Below are positions 26,995 to 35,150 of a stretch of 56,491 nucleotides of DNA, one piece after another (position 1 is the first letter of the stretch; every line of letters starts with the position of its first letter). A program made the translations under genes and the position numbers. Source of the stretch: a virus. Location: positions 1 through 56,491 of the IMG/VR virus record IMGVR_UViG_3300048834_000448; one strand, 5' to 3'. The notes under the pieces were generated by a model. The model was not told the origin of the DNA and did no database searches. It worked only from the letters and a program-made list of their open reading frames with translations.

Positions 26995-27267
26995 ATGAGC
27001 AGCACAACTCTGTATCTCTGGGATCGAACCAAGCAGAAGGCCGGTTCTGCCTTCACGCTCGACCGCTCGAAGATCCGTCAGAACAAAAACGGCAACCCCG
27101 ACATCCGCCTCCGCTACAACAAGCAGGGCGCGGCCAATGTCGAGGGCACCGTCGTCACGATGCAGGACGGCACCGAGTTCACGCTGGCGAACAACCCCGC
27201 CGAAGTCCGCCGCGCCCTCGGCGTGGTCGAGGCCGAGCCCAAAGGCTCAGCCGCCAAGCCCGTCTGA
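26995..27267 (+). CDS. Small hypothetical protein
   Basis: 90 residues with a good AAGGAG before the ATG. It is basic in the first half (RTKQKAG, RSKIRQNKNG) and beta-like in the middle. It stands alone between two terminators, with its 3' end overlapping the convergent zinc-ribbon gene by 21 nt. Not recognised; may be a virion accessory protein. Confidence 0.6.
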   Translation: MSSTTLYLWDRTKQKAGSAFTLDRSKIRQNKNGNPDIRLRYNKQGAANVEGTVVTMQDGTEFTLANNPAEVRRALGVVEAEPKGSAAKPV

Positions 27268-27498
27268 TCCCTCGGGACGAGAGAGAAGAGACCCTACCGA
27301 GGTGGGGTCTTTTTTCATGCGCTCGGCGATCGCCTTGGCCCCGCCGCCGTGAGATCCATCGTCGTAGACCACGAGCACCACCGAGGTGCAGATCCCCTTG
27401 CAGGCGGCGCATTTCCTTCGCTGGGAAACACACCCTGGACCCGCCTGATAGGTGTGGGTGACTTTCAAGAACGGCTTCTTGCAGTTGGGGCATTCCAT
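27247..27498 (-). CDS. Small NrdR-like zinc-ribbon protein
   Basis: 83 residues. The start CPNCKKPFLKVTHTY, then RRKCAACKG, forms a four-cysteine zinc ribbon of the kind at the N-terminus of NrdR and in Ogr-like phage activators; the ATP-cone of NrdR is absent. The C-terminal half is Gly/Lys rich and probably unstructured. It is the last gene of the terminase operon, 2 nt after the TerL stop. A DNA-binding or transcription role is possible but unproven. Confidence 0.6.
   Translation of the reverse strand: MECPNCKKPFLKVTHTYQAGPGCVSQRRKCAACKGICTSVVLVVYDDGSHGGGAKAIAERMKKDPTSVGSLLSRPEGSDGLGG
27286..27316 (+). terminator. Rho-independent terminator between convergent genes
   Basis: AGACCC (27289-27294) pairs with GGGTCT (27305-27310), with further pairing towards the loop, followed by TTTTTTC. 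It lies inside the 3' end of the minus-strand zinc-ribbon gene and ends the plus-strand transcript of the gene at 26995. Confidence 0.75.
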
Positions 27499-27500
27499 CG

Positions 27501-28901
27501 TCAGTTCCTCGTCGCGATCTTAGCGTTGGCGGGCACCCCATCATAGAACGCCAGAACGCACCCGTCCGCTCGGTCAGGCGACTCGAACCCTCTTTTTGTG
27601 TAGTCGTCTTTTGACTCAAGAATCAACTTGCCCTTGAGGTTCGTGTAGTATTGTCTCGTAGAGAGTTGTTGAAGCAGTAGCCTGTCCTTGGGAATGTAGC
27701 AATGTTGCTTCTTTACTCGCTTGGCCATGTTGAACCACGCCTGCGAGATCCTGTTGGCGAAGCCCATCTCCGACGACGCTCCCTGCGAGTGGAACTCCAA
27801 CACCCGCTTGCCGCCCGTGTAGAAGTGCCTCATCATGGCCTGACCCATACCGCCCGCGTCCGCAACGAAGGTGGTCTCGGTGTTGCCCCAGCCCGCGTCC
27901 TCCTGCATCCTGAACGCCATGTCGAGGGCGTCGTTGGGGTCGATGCGAGCGCGGCAGAAGTGCTCTACGATCGCAGCACCTTGACGGCGGAAGATGGCGT
28001 TCTCATCGCCGCCGAAGCGGGCGAAGTCGATGCCGAACTGGCGGATGGTCTTGCCTTCGGGATGCACACGGGTCATCGGCACGAGCAGTTTCTTGTCGGT
28101 GCATCGTTCGAGATCCTCGGATGACATCACACAGTTCGGGTCAGAGTGCGGGAACTCGCCCTGCACGCGCACGCGATAGACATCGCTCTCCCTGCCGAAC
28201 TCCTCCTCGATCTCCTTGTTTCTCGCAGGGTCGAACCACTCGGAGCGAGGCGTGTCTTCGGCGTTCCATGTGAAGCACTCCCACTTGTGACGCTGGGAGT
28301 TGAAGCAGTCGAAGAAGGGGCTGTCGCGAGCGTTGGGGTTGCCGATCTGAAGGAACACCGCGCCGGGGTTCGAGAGCGTGCCTCGGTACTGCTCGTAGAT
28401 CGGTCGCGAGATGCCGGACGCTTCCTCGAAGAACACATGCATGTTCTTGTTGTGCTGGCCCTGCGCGTTCTCGGGCTTCGTCGCGGTGTTCAGCAGGCAG
28501 CCCCAGTCGCGGGCGTGCTGCCCACACACCCCGAAGCCCATGCCTGTGACCTCGAAGATCCTGGCGATGCTGGGATCGGCTCCTCGCAGGGTGCGGTTGA
28601 TCTCGGCCAGCCAGACATCGCGGCACTGCTTCATCGTCGGGGCGGTGAGCACGACCTTGGAATAAGGCGACTCGATGGAGAGCCACAGGGCCGCCCAGCC
28701 CGAGGCGGTGGTCTTCCCCGGCCCCTGACCCGATTTGACCGCGATCCTCGGCGAGCCCTTGCCCTGACGGGCCAACTGGACAGCAAGGAGCAACTCACGC
28801 TGCTGCTCCGTGGGCTCTACATTCAGGGCCTTGCAGAACTCGAAGATGTCAGCGGAGATCCTTCCGTAGAGTTCGGAGAATTGTCTGGCGTTTCTCTTCA
28901 T
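27501..28901 (-). CDS. terL: Terminase large subunit
   Basis: 466 residues. Walker A (VKSGQGPGKTT) is near residues 55-65, Walker B with the following catalytic Glu (MHVFFEEAS) near 154-162, and the nuclease domain begins with FGIDFARFGGDENA, with a late SPDRADGCVLAF carrying further acidic residues. It drives ATP-dependent packaging and cuts concatemers. The ATG at 28901 overlaps the upstream stop as ATGA and is preferred over a GTG at 28925. It lies 20 kb from the portal gene. Confidence 0.92.
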   Translation of the reverse strand: MKRNARQFSELYGRISADIFEFCKALNVEPTEQQRELLLAVQLARQGKGSPRIAVKSGQGPGKTTASGWAALWLSIESPYSKVVLTAPTMKQCRDVWLAEINRTLRGADPSIARIFEVTGMGFGVCGQHARDWGCLLNTATKPENAQGQHNKNMHVFFEEASGISRPIYEQYRGTLSNPGAVFLQIGNPNARDSPFFDCFNSQRHKWECFTWNAEDTPRSEWFDPARNKEIEEEFGRESDVYRVRVQGEFPHSDPNCVMSSEDLERCTDKKLLVPMTRVHPEGKTIRQFGIDFARFGGDENAIFRRQGAAIVEHFCRARIDPNDALDMAFRMQEDAGWGNTETTFVADAGGMGQAMMRHFYTGGKRVLEFHSQGASSEMGFANRISQAWFNMAKRVKKQHCYIPKDRLLLQQLSTRQYYTNLKGKLILESKDDYTKRGFESPDRADGCVLAFYDGVPANAKIATRN

Positions 28902-29206
28902 CTTCCGGTCTGGGACGCTCTCCACAGTTCAAGAGATGTGATGTCCTCTTGGAGTTCCTTTCGCTCTTCCTTGCTTATGAGAATCTCTTGCTTGAGATCT
29001 TGCACCACAGACTCTCGCTGCTCGCTGAGCGCGACCGCGAGGGAGAGGTTGTTGACGGAGACGCTCAGAGAGCCCATCTGCTCTCGCAAGTCACTGTAGG
29101 TGGCCGCCGCAATCGCAAGCATGACAGTGACCACGAGGGACAAGGCCCAACTGATGGATCTGTCGATGCGAGGGTCTCTGAAAATGCGAGTCTTTTCATC
29201 AGCCAT
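28898..29206 (-). CDS. Small membrane protein with coiled coil (holin-like candidate)
   Basis: 102 residues. The N-terminal 17 residues are charged, one membrane segment follows at ~18-37 (SWALSLVVTVMLAIAAATYS), and then a heptad-like coiled coil to ~95. One TM plus coiled coil resembles phage holin-associated or XhlA-type proteins. It lies between the appendage protein and TerL genes, overlapping both by a few bases. Involvement in lysis is only suggested. Confidence 0.5.
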   Translation of the reverse strand: MADEKTRIFRDPRIDRSISWALSLVVTVMLAIAAATYSDLREQMGSLSVSVNNLSLAVALSEQRESVVQDLKQEILISKEERKELQEDITSLELWRASQTGR

Positions 29207-32171
29207 TGAAAATCTTTCCGAAAAACCCTAGCGAAGTGCCAGGAGAAAAGAAACGAGAATTGGGGTTGAACACGCCAGGGATGGGGTCTTCCTCCACCGG
29301 CTGGAACGCGCCTGCCGCGAGCGGGGCGGCACGATTCATCGCCGTGCCGTTGATGTCGAAGCGGAAGTTGGTGGGGCGAGTCGTGACGGTGAGGGCGTTG
29401 CCGCCTTCGGCTGGCGTGAAGTCCAGACCCGCATAATCGGTCAGGCCCCAGTCCTCGGGATCATTGCTGGTGAGGACGATCGAGCCGTCCGATTCCACGA
29501 CGCTTCCGTATGCGCCGTCGTCGTCAGTGACATTGCCGCCAAGCACGACTTCCGGGGCAAGCGTCAACTTGGACCGCAACTCCCCGATGGTGTTGAGCAG
29601 AGAGTTCTGGACAAGTATCTTCCTGCCGCCCTCGTTTTCAGCCGCCCCTTCGTCTCGGATAAAAATGCACGATGCCTCGTCAACACAGAACACGATCTGG
29701 CAGTTGGTAGTCTCGGCCTCGATCTGGTAGCCGGGCTGGTTGCCGATGTCGTTGCGGTAGTTGAACGCGCAGCCGAGGCCGACCACGGTGTTGTTGTGCA
29801 GCAGCGTGTTGTACGCGGTGCCGTTGTCCGCGTTGTTCTCGATGCGGTTATAACAGGCAACACCGCGACGGCTTACATTAGCCGCGTCGAGCGAGTACCA
29901 GTGGAAGCAGTCAAAGTGCGGGTCTACGGGCCACGCGGCGTCCACACCATCCGCGTTGTCGTGGATGTAGTTGCGACCAGCGAGCAGGCCGCGATAGCCC
30001 GCCTGCATGAATGTGCCGGAGTCGGTGAGTTCGTTGTTCCAACAGATCGCATCGAGGACGCCACGATCCTCGACGCCATCGTTGAAGTAGTTCCATGCGA
30101 AGCCGCGATAGGTGCCGGTGATGACGCACCCTATGGCATACACATAGTCGCCGTCGGTGCCGTCGGTCTGCTGCGTGTTGCCCGCCGCCATGTCCTTGCG
30201 TCCGTTCAGCGGCGACAGGACCGTGCACACCCGTTCCTCGTCCTCACCGGGAGACCCGCCACCATCGTTCCACTGGTAGATGGTGTTCGTCTGGTCTCGC
30301 GTAATGCGGTAATACTCGAAGTTGCCACGACGAGCGACATTGGCGCCAAGGCCAGCGTTGCTGTAGGTGACATCGGTTTCGTCGAGACCGTCGGCGGGCC
30401 GGAGCATGATAAGATGCTCGTGCGCCGTTCCGGTGCCGCCCGGTCGGAAGTTCATCTCCGTGTACGGATATGTTCCCGCCGCGTGGATCAGTTCAACCGG
30501 CTTGGTGGTCGCGCGAACGGCTGTGACAAGAGCGGCGGCAGCGGTCGTTGCGTAGGGATTGCCGCTTGAGCCGTCGCCGGTAGTGTCGTTTCCCGTGGGC
30601 GACAGGTGAATCTGGAGCGGATCGGCGTGCTTGAGGATCGTGAGCGTCGGGAACGCGGTGCCGTCCGCATCTGCGGTGATCCAGTTGTCGTCGTAGTCCT
30701 GAACCTCCCAAGTCCAGTCGATCTCCGTTCCGTCAGACTCGGACGACAGCCCGCCCAGTTCGCCGCCCCAGAACTCGCCGTATCCGTCATCGCCGAGGTA
30801 TGCAAAGGGCTGCACCCACGCCGACGCTGACATTGTGTGAGTGTTCGCCGTGGAGACAGATCCGCCGTGTGGCGTGAACGCAACGCTCTTGGGGGTGGAT
30901 GTGCCGCCCTCGAAGAACTTGAAGCGGATGGCCTTGATGCCGTGCCACTCGTCCATAGCGAACACATTGACCGGGGTGGTGTCCACCTTCACGGGCCGCT
31001 TGTGCAGCGTGGCCGAGACCACGATCGGGGCGGGGGCAAAGCGGGTGAGTTCGTTGCCAGCGGTGAGCGCGCTGCTGTTGGTGATGTTTGCTGTGGCGTT
31101 GGTCGTACCCTCTGAGTAGAAGGCGTCGGGCGTGCTGTCGTCCTGCCACAGCCGCTCGGCGATCGTGTAGGTCAGCGTCTCGTCTGCGAAGATGCGACCG
31201 CCCAGCGAGTAGGTGCCGAGCACATTGCCCGTGCCGCCGTCCACCGCGAGCGAGTCGGGGCCGTCGGGGTCAAGGTGAAGACGGTCGTAGCCGCTCGTGC
31301 TGCCGTTGAGTTTGATGAGGGCCCGAGCGGTCCAGTCGGTGTTCGCGGTGAGCGTGCCGATGCTCTCGCCGTCGTCGCCCCACTCGACCTCAACCGTCTC
31401 GCCGGTCGAGGGGATCGTGAAGTCGTCCACGCCCTTGCGAAGGTCGGCGTCGAGACCGGGGGAAGAGTCCACCCAGAACATGCCAGTGCCGGTGCCTCCG
31501 GGAGACACATGGAAGTTGCTGGCGGTCTCGTCAAGAAGTCCGGCGTCGCCGCCCGTAGGCACTCCCGAGATCTGGTCAAGGCGAACATTCCACACGAGGT
31601 TTGTGGGCAACGCTCGGAGGGCGGACTGCTTGTTGGCAAGCATGGCCTGCAAGTTCGCGGCAGACGGGGCCACATCCCAGAACGCGAAGTCCTGCATGTA
31701 GAAATCGCCGACAGCGGAGACGACACTTGTGTTGCCCAGTCTCCATGTGGTGTTGTCGGCACGGCCTGTAGCGGCGAGGTCGTGCGTCGCCGAGGCGGGA
31801 GTGGACGCCCCGCCTGACTCGCTCCACAAGTATGCCTCTTGGTCTGTATGATTGACGCGCAACGCAACGCCAAACCACTCGTCATCCGGCACGGCAAAAC
31901 TAGACCCTACGGAGACATAAGCATCGGCGTTGGTGGGGTCTACCATGTACCACTGGAAGGTGCCGTCAGTGTTGCGGACCAATTTGACCCGCTCATCACC
32001 GCCCGCGCTGATGATGTCCACCTGAGCAGAGGGGTCTACATCCGCTGCACTGTTGATGTAGAACCACGCCGCCACAGCGAAGCCGTCTGCTTGTGCGATG
32101 GACGAGGCGGCGGTGTTCGCATCCGTGACATAGTTCTGATTGCCCGACGCGATCGGGAAGTGGATCGACAT
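29199..32171 (-). CDS. Large receptor-binding appendage: LamG-like plus right-handed beta-helix
   Basis: 990 residues. Residues ~1-190 have the strand pattern of a LamG/concanavalin-like jelly roll (FAVAAWFYINS, DEWFGVALRVNH, DFYMQDFAFWDVAPS). Residues ~190-530 are beta-rich. From ~535, HLSPTGNDTTGDGSSGNPYAT opens a pectate-lyase-type right-handed beta-helix, with repeated short strands such as NNELTDSGTF, GRNYIHDNADGV and LLHNNTVVGLG to ~900. This layout fits a tail fibre, spike or head fibre that binds or degrades polysaccharide. Its position next to the terminase rather than the tail module is unusual. Confidence 0.65.
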   Translation of the reverse strand: MSIHFPIASGNQNYVTDANTAASSIAQADGFAVAAWFYINSAADVDPSAQVDIISAGGDERVKLVRNTDGTFQWYMVDPTNADAYVSVGSSFAVPDDEWFGVALRVNHTDQEAYLWSESGGASTPASATHDLAATGRADNTTWRLGNTSVVSAVGDFYMQDFAFWDVAPSAANLQAMLANKQSALRALPTNLVWNVRLDQISGVPTGGDAGLLDETASNFHVSPGGTGTGMFWVDSSPGLDADLRKGVDDFTIPSTGETVEVEWGDDGESIGTLTANTDWTARALIKLNGSTSGYDRLHLDPDGPDSLAVDGGTGNVLGTYSLGGRIFADETLTYTIAERLWQDDSTPDAFYSEGTTNATANITNSSALTAGNELTRFAPAPIVVSATLHKRPVKVDTTPVNVFAMDEWHGIKAIRFKFFEGGTSTPKSVAFTPHGGSVSTANTHTMSASAWVQPFAYLGDDGYGEFWGGELGGLSSESDGTEIDWTWEVQDYDDNWITADADGTAFPTLTILKHADPLQIHLSPTGNDTTGDGSSGNPYATTAAAALVTAVRATTKPVELIHAAGTYPYTEMNFRPGGTGTAHEHLIMLRPADGLDETDVTYSNAGLGANVARRGNFEYYRITRDQTNTIYQWNDGGGSPGEDEERVCTVLSPLNGRKDMAAGNTQQTDGTDGDYVYAIGCVITGTYRGFAWNYFNDGVEDRGVLDAICWNNELTDSGTFMQAGYRGLLAGRNYIHDNADGVDAAWPVDPHFDCFHWYSLDAANVSRRGVACYNRIENNADNGTAYNTLLHNNTVVGLGCAFNYRNDIGNQPGYQIEAETTNCQIVFCVDEASCIFIRDEGAAENEGGRKILVQNSLLNTIGELRSKLTLAPEVVLGGNVTDDDGAYGSVVESDGSIVLTSNDPEDWGLTDYAGLDFTPAEGGNALTVTTRPTNFRFDINGTAMNRAAPLAAGAFQPVEEDPIPGVFNPNSRFFSPGTSLGFFGKIFNG

Positions 32172-32205
32172 TTACGCCTCCTGTCAGGTTTCGTGTCAGA
32201 AAAAC

Positions 32206-32604
32206 TCAGGCAGAGAGGGGAGGGGTTCTCGTCGCCGAGCCCTCACGCGAGATGTGGACGGAGACGATCGTGCCGGAGGCGATGTTGCCCTTGAAGCGAA
32301 GATCAATCTCTTTCAGACCCTTGGTATTCAGGATGAAGGCGATCGAGGTCGAGCCGAAGGTATGGACCTTCTCATCAAGGACGAAGGCACCGTCCGCGTC
32401 GGGGCTCACCATGTCGTAGGCGTCGTCTTCTTGGTAGACGCGGGGGAGCAGCGTCAGGGAAGTCAGGCTCCCTTGGGTAGTCTTCACCAACACGACGATC
32501 TGATCGTTGTTGCCTACATTGATCCTGCCGGTGCTGACAGTATCGTTATAAGCATCGGTGATTGACTGAGTAGACATCACCTGTTCAGGAGAGTTTGCGC
32601 CCAT
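32206..32604 (-). CDS. Hypothetical virion-associated protein
   Basis: 132 residues, mostly beta-strand patterns (QIVVLVKTT, SIAFILNTKGLKEIDLRFKG, TIVSVHIS). It begins about 35 nt before the appendage gene and is the first gene after a minus-strand terminator, so it may start the appendage-terminase operon. The beta-sandwich-like pattern would suit a collar or fibre-attachment protein. No family recognised. The ATG at 32604 is used; an ATG nine codons later is possible. Confidence 0.5.
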   Translation of the reverse strand: MGANSPEQVMSTQSITDAYNDTVSTGRINVGNNDQIVVLVKTTQGSLTSLTLLPRVYQEDDAYDMVSPDADGAFVLDEKVHTFGSTSIAFILNTKGLKEIDLRFKGNIASGTIVSVHISREGSATRTPPLSA

Positions 32605-32650
32605 AAGACCGTCCTCACAAGGGAGTTATTTGACCTTGGTAGGATAGGCC

Positions 32651-32687
32651 AAAGAAAAACGCCCGTCAACCGGAGGTCAACGGGCGT
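32651..32687 (-). terminator. Rho-independent terminator, minus strand
   Basis: Read on the minus strand, ACGCCCGT pairs with ACGGGCGT (plus positions 32680-32687 and 32659-32666), followed by TTTTTCTTT (plus 32650-32658). It ends transcripts from the two genes at 32780-34505 before the appendage operon. Confidence 0.88.
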
Positions 32688-32779
32688 CTAGGAGGTCGGT
32701 GGGCAGGTCTCTCAGGAATTCTGTGGGCCGCAAGGCGACCCGATTGAGAGTTCGGAGGCTGTCCGCACCGCCTCTGCGG

Positions 32780-33310
32780 TCATGCTGAGGGCGTTCGCGC
32801 CGCCTCGGAGGTCAGGGCGAGCGTGTTGTTCTGAGCCGTGGCGAAGGTTTCGAGGGTCTCCGAGCGGCCCTGGTTATAGGCGACCTCCTCACGCTTCTGG
32901 CCTCTCAGGAAGCCGAAGATGAGGGCACCGACGCCGCCGAGCCCCGCTGTCCCGAGCCACGGGAGCAGGATGCCCTCGACTTGCGTGCCGATCCCCTCAC
33001 CGAGATTGTTCCACTGCTGGGCGACAGGGGCCGACCGTTCGAGGTTCTTGGTCCACTGGCTGTCGGTGGCCTTGACCTGAGCGACCCACTCCTCGTAAGC
33101 CCTCACGGACTTGTTGTGTGAGGTCGTGGCGGGCAGGCCGAGGTCCACCTGCGCCTGACGGGGGATGTCCGAGCGGGCGATGTCGCCGCCGTTGAAGAAC
33201 ATGCAGCCCGCGAGGCTGGCGATCACGACGATGAGAGAGGCGTACATGCCGATCGAGGCCCATGTTCTGGGCTGGGTGGCTGGCGCATCAGGGATAGGTG
33301 TCTGGTCCAT
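32780..33310 (-). CDS. Membrane protein with lipobox-like segment and two hydrophobic regions
   Basis: 176 residues from the ATG at 33310; the longer frame upstream overlaps the neighbouring gene. A hydrophobic segment at ~21-38 ends in SLAGC, a possible lipoprotein cleavage site, but it is preceded by ~20 mostly uncharged residues. A second hydrophobic region (~112-140, GILLPWLGTAGLGGVGALIFGFL) follows a helical, soluble middle. It could be part of the lysis system (holin or spanin-like) or a membrane anchor. Followed by a terminator. Confidence 0.5.
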   Translation of the reverse strand: MDQTPIPDAPATQPRTWASIGMYASLIVVIASLAGCMFFNGGDIARSDIPRQAQVDLGLPATTSHNKSVRAYEEWVAQVKATDSQWTKNLERSAPVAQQWNNLGEGIGTQVEGILLPWLGTAGLGGVGALIFGFLRGQKREEVAYNQGRSETLETFATAQNNTLALTSEAARTPSA

Positions 33311-33317
33311 AGGGATC

Positions 33318-34505
33318 TCACTGTTCTGAGACGATCTCGCGCCGCCCGACGCTGGGCGAGTCGCCGTCTCCATCCTCAAGCATAGCCAGGTTCTGCTCGC
33401 GTTCAAGTCGCCGCTTCTCTGCGCCCTCGGAGATGATGGAAATGATGTCTTTGACCACATCATTCGTCTTGATTTTGTTGATTCCGAGTGCCACAGAGAG
33501 TGCCTTGAGCCCCTTGACCTCGTTGGAGAGGTCTAGAGACTCTCTGCACCGGCCAATGAAGTCCTCGTACCGCAAAACCATGATGGCCCGGTGCTCTTCT
33601 TCGTCGCCTTCGAGCATCTCGCGGCACTTTGCCTTCACCATCTTGAAGAGATTCTCGGTTTCGTAAGGCAAAAGGCCGAATCTGTCCATGAGAGACTGTC
33701 TTGCCTCTCTCAGGGTGCCTGAGACGATCAATTTCTCTGCTTCTTCGACCAAAGCCTGCTCGAAATAGACAATCTGCGACCTCGCGGGCCATGCTTCGCG
33801 CATCGAGTTGATGTCGAGGAGGGGGTAGAGGCCCAATCGAGGGTCGAATTCCTCCGCGATCTTGCCTTTGCCCATGCCCATCGCCACCGCGAGGGAGTTC
33901 ACGACGACGCTCCACAGGCGCAGGAGGCGGTCGAGGGAGGGGTCGTAGTTGTCGTTGAGGGTCCGTTCGCCCTCAGGGGAGACCTTCCAGTACGCGCACG
34001 GCGGCTCGGGCGGCACGAGGGCCAGTCCTTGGATCTCTCTCAGGTAGTCCTCGAACCACTGGCCGTAGTTCGGCCCGAGGTCGTCGGCCATCTCCATCGC
34101 TTTCAGGGCCTCGGGGCTCGCGTGGCTGCGGCTCAGCGCGCCCTGCGACATCCTGAAGGGTTCGGGGGTGTACCAGCCGTCGAATTGTCGGTCTGACCGG
34201 ACCTCGAAGAGTTGCTCGTCGGCGGCGATCAGGTCTCTGAGGATGGCGATTTCTCGGGTGAGTCGCCATGCGTAGAGGGTTCTCGCGAGCACCGTGTCCT
34301 CCGGCGGCGTCATCGCTCGTTCGATGGCGTCGCTGAAGATCGAGAGCACATGAGCCGAGTGCCTGGCCTGGTTCCAGTCCTCTCGGGTGACATCTCGCGG
34401 GTCTTGGCCCACGCGATCGAGCATCATCCTCATCTCTGAGAAGGATAGATCCTCGGCGGCGGGGCGAGCGAACGGCGATCGCAGGATGGCTTTCTCGTCA
34501 GACAT
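33318..34505 (-). CDS. Hypothetical protein, possibly packaging-associated
   Basis: 395 residues from the ATG at 34505; in-frame codons further 5' would run into the repeat-rich control region. The sequence is soluble, mostly helical and acidic. A C-terminal block (LRYEDFIGRCRESLDLSNEVKGLKALSVAL and NDVVKDIISIISEG, quoted in part) resembles helical segments of some phage small terminase or regulator proteins, but no HTH is clear. As first gene leftward from the control region in the strand that encodes TerL, a small-terminase role is a reasonable guess only. Confidence 0.45.
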   Translation of the reverse strand: MSDEKAILRSPFARPAAEDLSFSEMRMMLDRVGQDPRDVTREDWNQARHSAHVLSIFSDAIERAMTPPEDTVLARTLYAWRLTREIAILRDLIAADEQLFEVRSDRQFDGWYTPEPFRMSQGALSRSHASPEALKAMEMADDLGPNYGQWFEDYLREIQGLALVPPEPPCAYWKVSPEGERTLNDNYDPSLDRLLRLWSVVVNSLAVAMGMGKGKIAEEFDPRLGLYPLLDINSMREAWPARSQIVYFEQALVEEAEKLIVSGTLREARQSLMDRFGLLPYETENLFKMVKAKCREMLEGDEEEHRAIMVLRYEDFIGRCRESLDLSNEVKGLKALSVALGINKIKTNDVVKDIISIISEGAEKRRLEREQNLAMLEDGDGDSPSVGRREIVSEQ

Positions 34506-34532
34506 CAAGGGCAGAATAGCAGGGACGCCTCC

Positions 34533-34605
34533 GCTAGTAAAGCCACGCCTATGGCGTCGATCGCTAGTAAAGCCGAGACAACTAAGTGAGGTCGTTAGTA
34601 AAGTC
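34533..34605. repeat. Three phased TAGTAAAG repeats
   Basis: GCTAGTAAAGCC at 34533 and 34563 and GTTAGTAAAGTC at 34594 share a core of NTAGTAAAGNC and are spaced 30 and 31 bp apart, near three helical turns. They lie just upstream of the leftward gene at 34505 and look like binding sites for one regulator on one face of the DNA. Confidence 0.65.
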
Positions 34606-34640
34606 TGCATATTCCGCAGGAATTGCATAACAAAGACAAC

Positions 34641-34682
34641 GCTATTTCTCGGTTTTCTTCGGAAGACAGGTCTATTTCTCGG
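34641..34682. repeat. Pair of CTATTTCTCGG direct repeats
   Basis: GCTATTTCTCGG (34641-34652) and TCTATTTCTCGG (34671-34682) are again 30 bp apart, continuing the spacing of the TAGTAAAG repeats to the left. Confidence 0.6.
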
Positions 34683-34750
34683 CAAACAGCGAAACTATAG
34701 GTATCACTGCACTCCCGTGAAATTTTTAGGTCTGGGATTTTTTGGGGTCT

Positions 34751-34778
34751 TTGATATGAAGTAGGGCACTCTTATACT
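34751..34778 (+). promoter_or_regulatory. Candidate sigma70-like promoter
   Basis: TTGATA (34751-34756) and TATACT (34773-34778) are separated by 16 bp, with a T-rich stretch upstream. It points rightward, towards the small-gene block. It is the best promoter match noticed in the control region. Confidence 0.5.
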
Positions 34779-34813
34779 CGAAAAAGGCTCCACGTAGCGG
34801 CCTTGCTAGTAAG

Positions 34814-34853
34814 TACTAACTAACATCTAAGTTAGTTAGTACTAACTAACATC
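34814..34853. repeat. 20-bp perfect palindrome with flanking direct repeat
   Basis: GTTAGTTAGTACTAACTAAC at 34831-34850 equals its own reverse complement. TACTAACTAACATC occurs at 34814-34827 and again at 34840-34853, so an extra half-site stands to the left. It is not followed by a T-run, and it lies about 40 bp downstream of the TTGATA/TATACT pair, suggesting an operator. Confidence 0.75.
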
Positions 34854-34884
34854 GCTCCCCCCACGAATAGGGTGTCCTTGCCAG

Positions 34885-34903
34885 TGTTAGGTAGACCCTA
34901 ACA
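34885..34903. repeat. Inverted repeat TGTTAGG-N5-CCTAACA
   Basis: Seven-base arms with a 5-bp spacer. The GTTAG core is shared with the 20-bp palindrome, so both may bind the same dimeric protein. Confidence 0.6.
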
Positions 34904-34916
34904 GATGCGACAGGAC

Positions 34917-34967
34917 AACCCCTAGTTTCACTGTAGCGACCCGGTGCGCAGAATAACCCCTAGTTTC
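34917..34967. repeat. Direct repeats AACCCCTAGTTTC
   Basis: Thirteen identical bases at 34917-34929 and 34955-34967, 38 bp apart. A related TAGTTTCATCGTAG occurs near 35481. Confidence 0.6.
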
Positions 34968-35084
34968 GCCGTTATGCAAGGCTAGTGTATACTAACATCG
35001 GTTTATCGCGTGAACGGACAATCAACCTATGGTAAAGTGCATTATACAGTATAAATTTATGCAATTGCATATGAATATACAATA

Positions 35085-35098
35085 TGCTAGATATAGCA
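35085..35098. promoter_or_regulatory. Operator-like 14-mer TGCTAGATATAGCA
   Basis: Arms TGCTA/TAGCA flank GATA. The same 14 bases occur at 8035-8048 before the portal/capsid operons. It sits at the right edge of an AT-rich stretch (35035-35098). Two identical copies at the two main divergent control regions suggest a shared regulator. Confidence 0.6.
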
Positions 35099-35150
35099 CA
35101 TTGCCGATACCCTAGGTTGAATGCTCCTCCCCTACGCGATACCTATAGGC

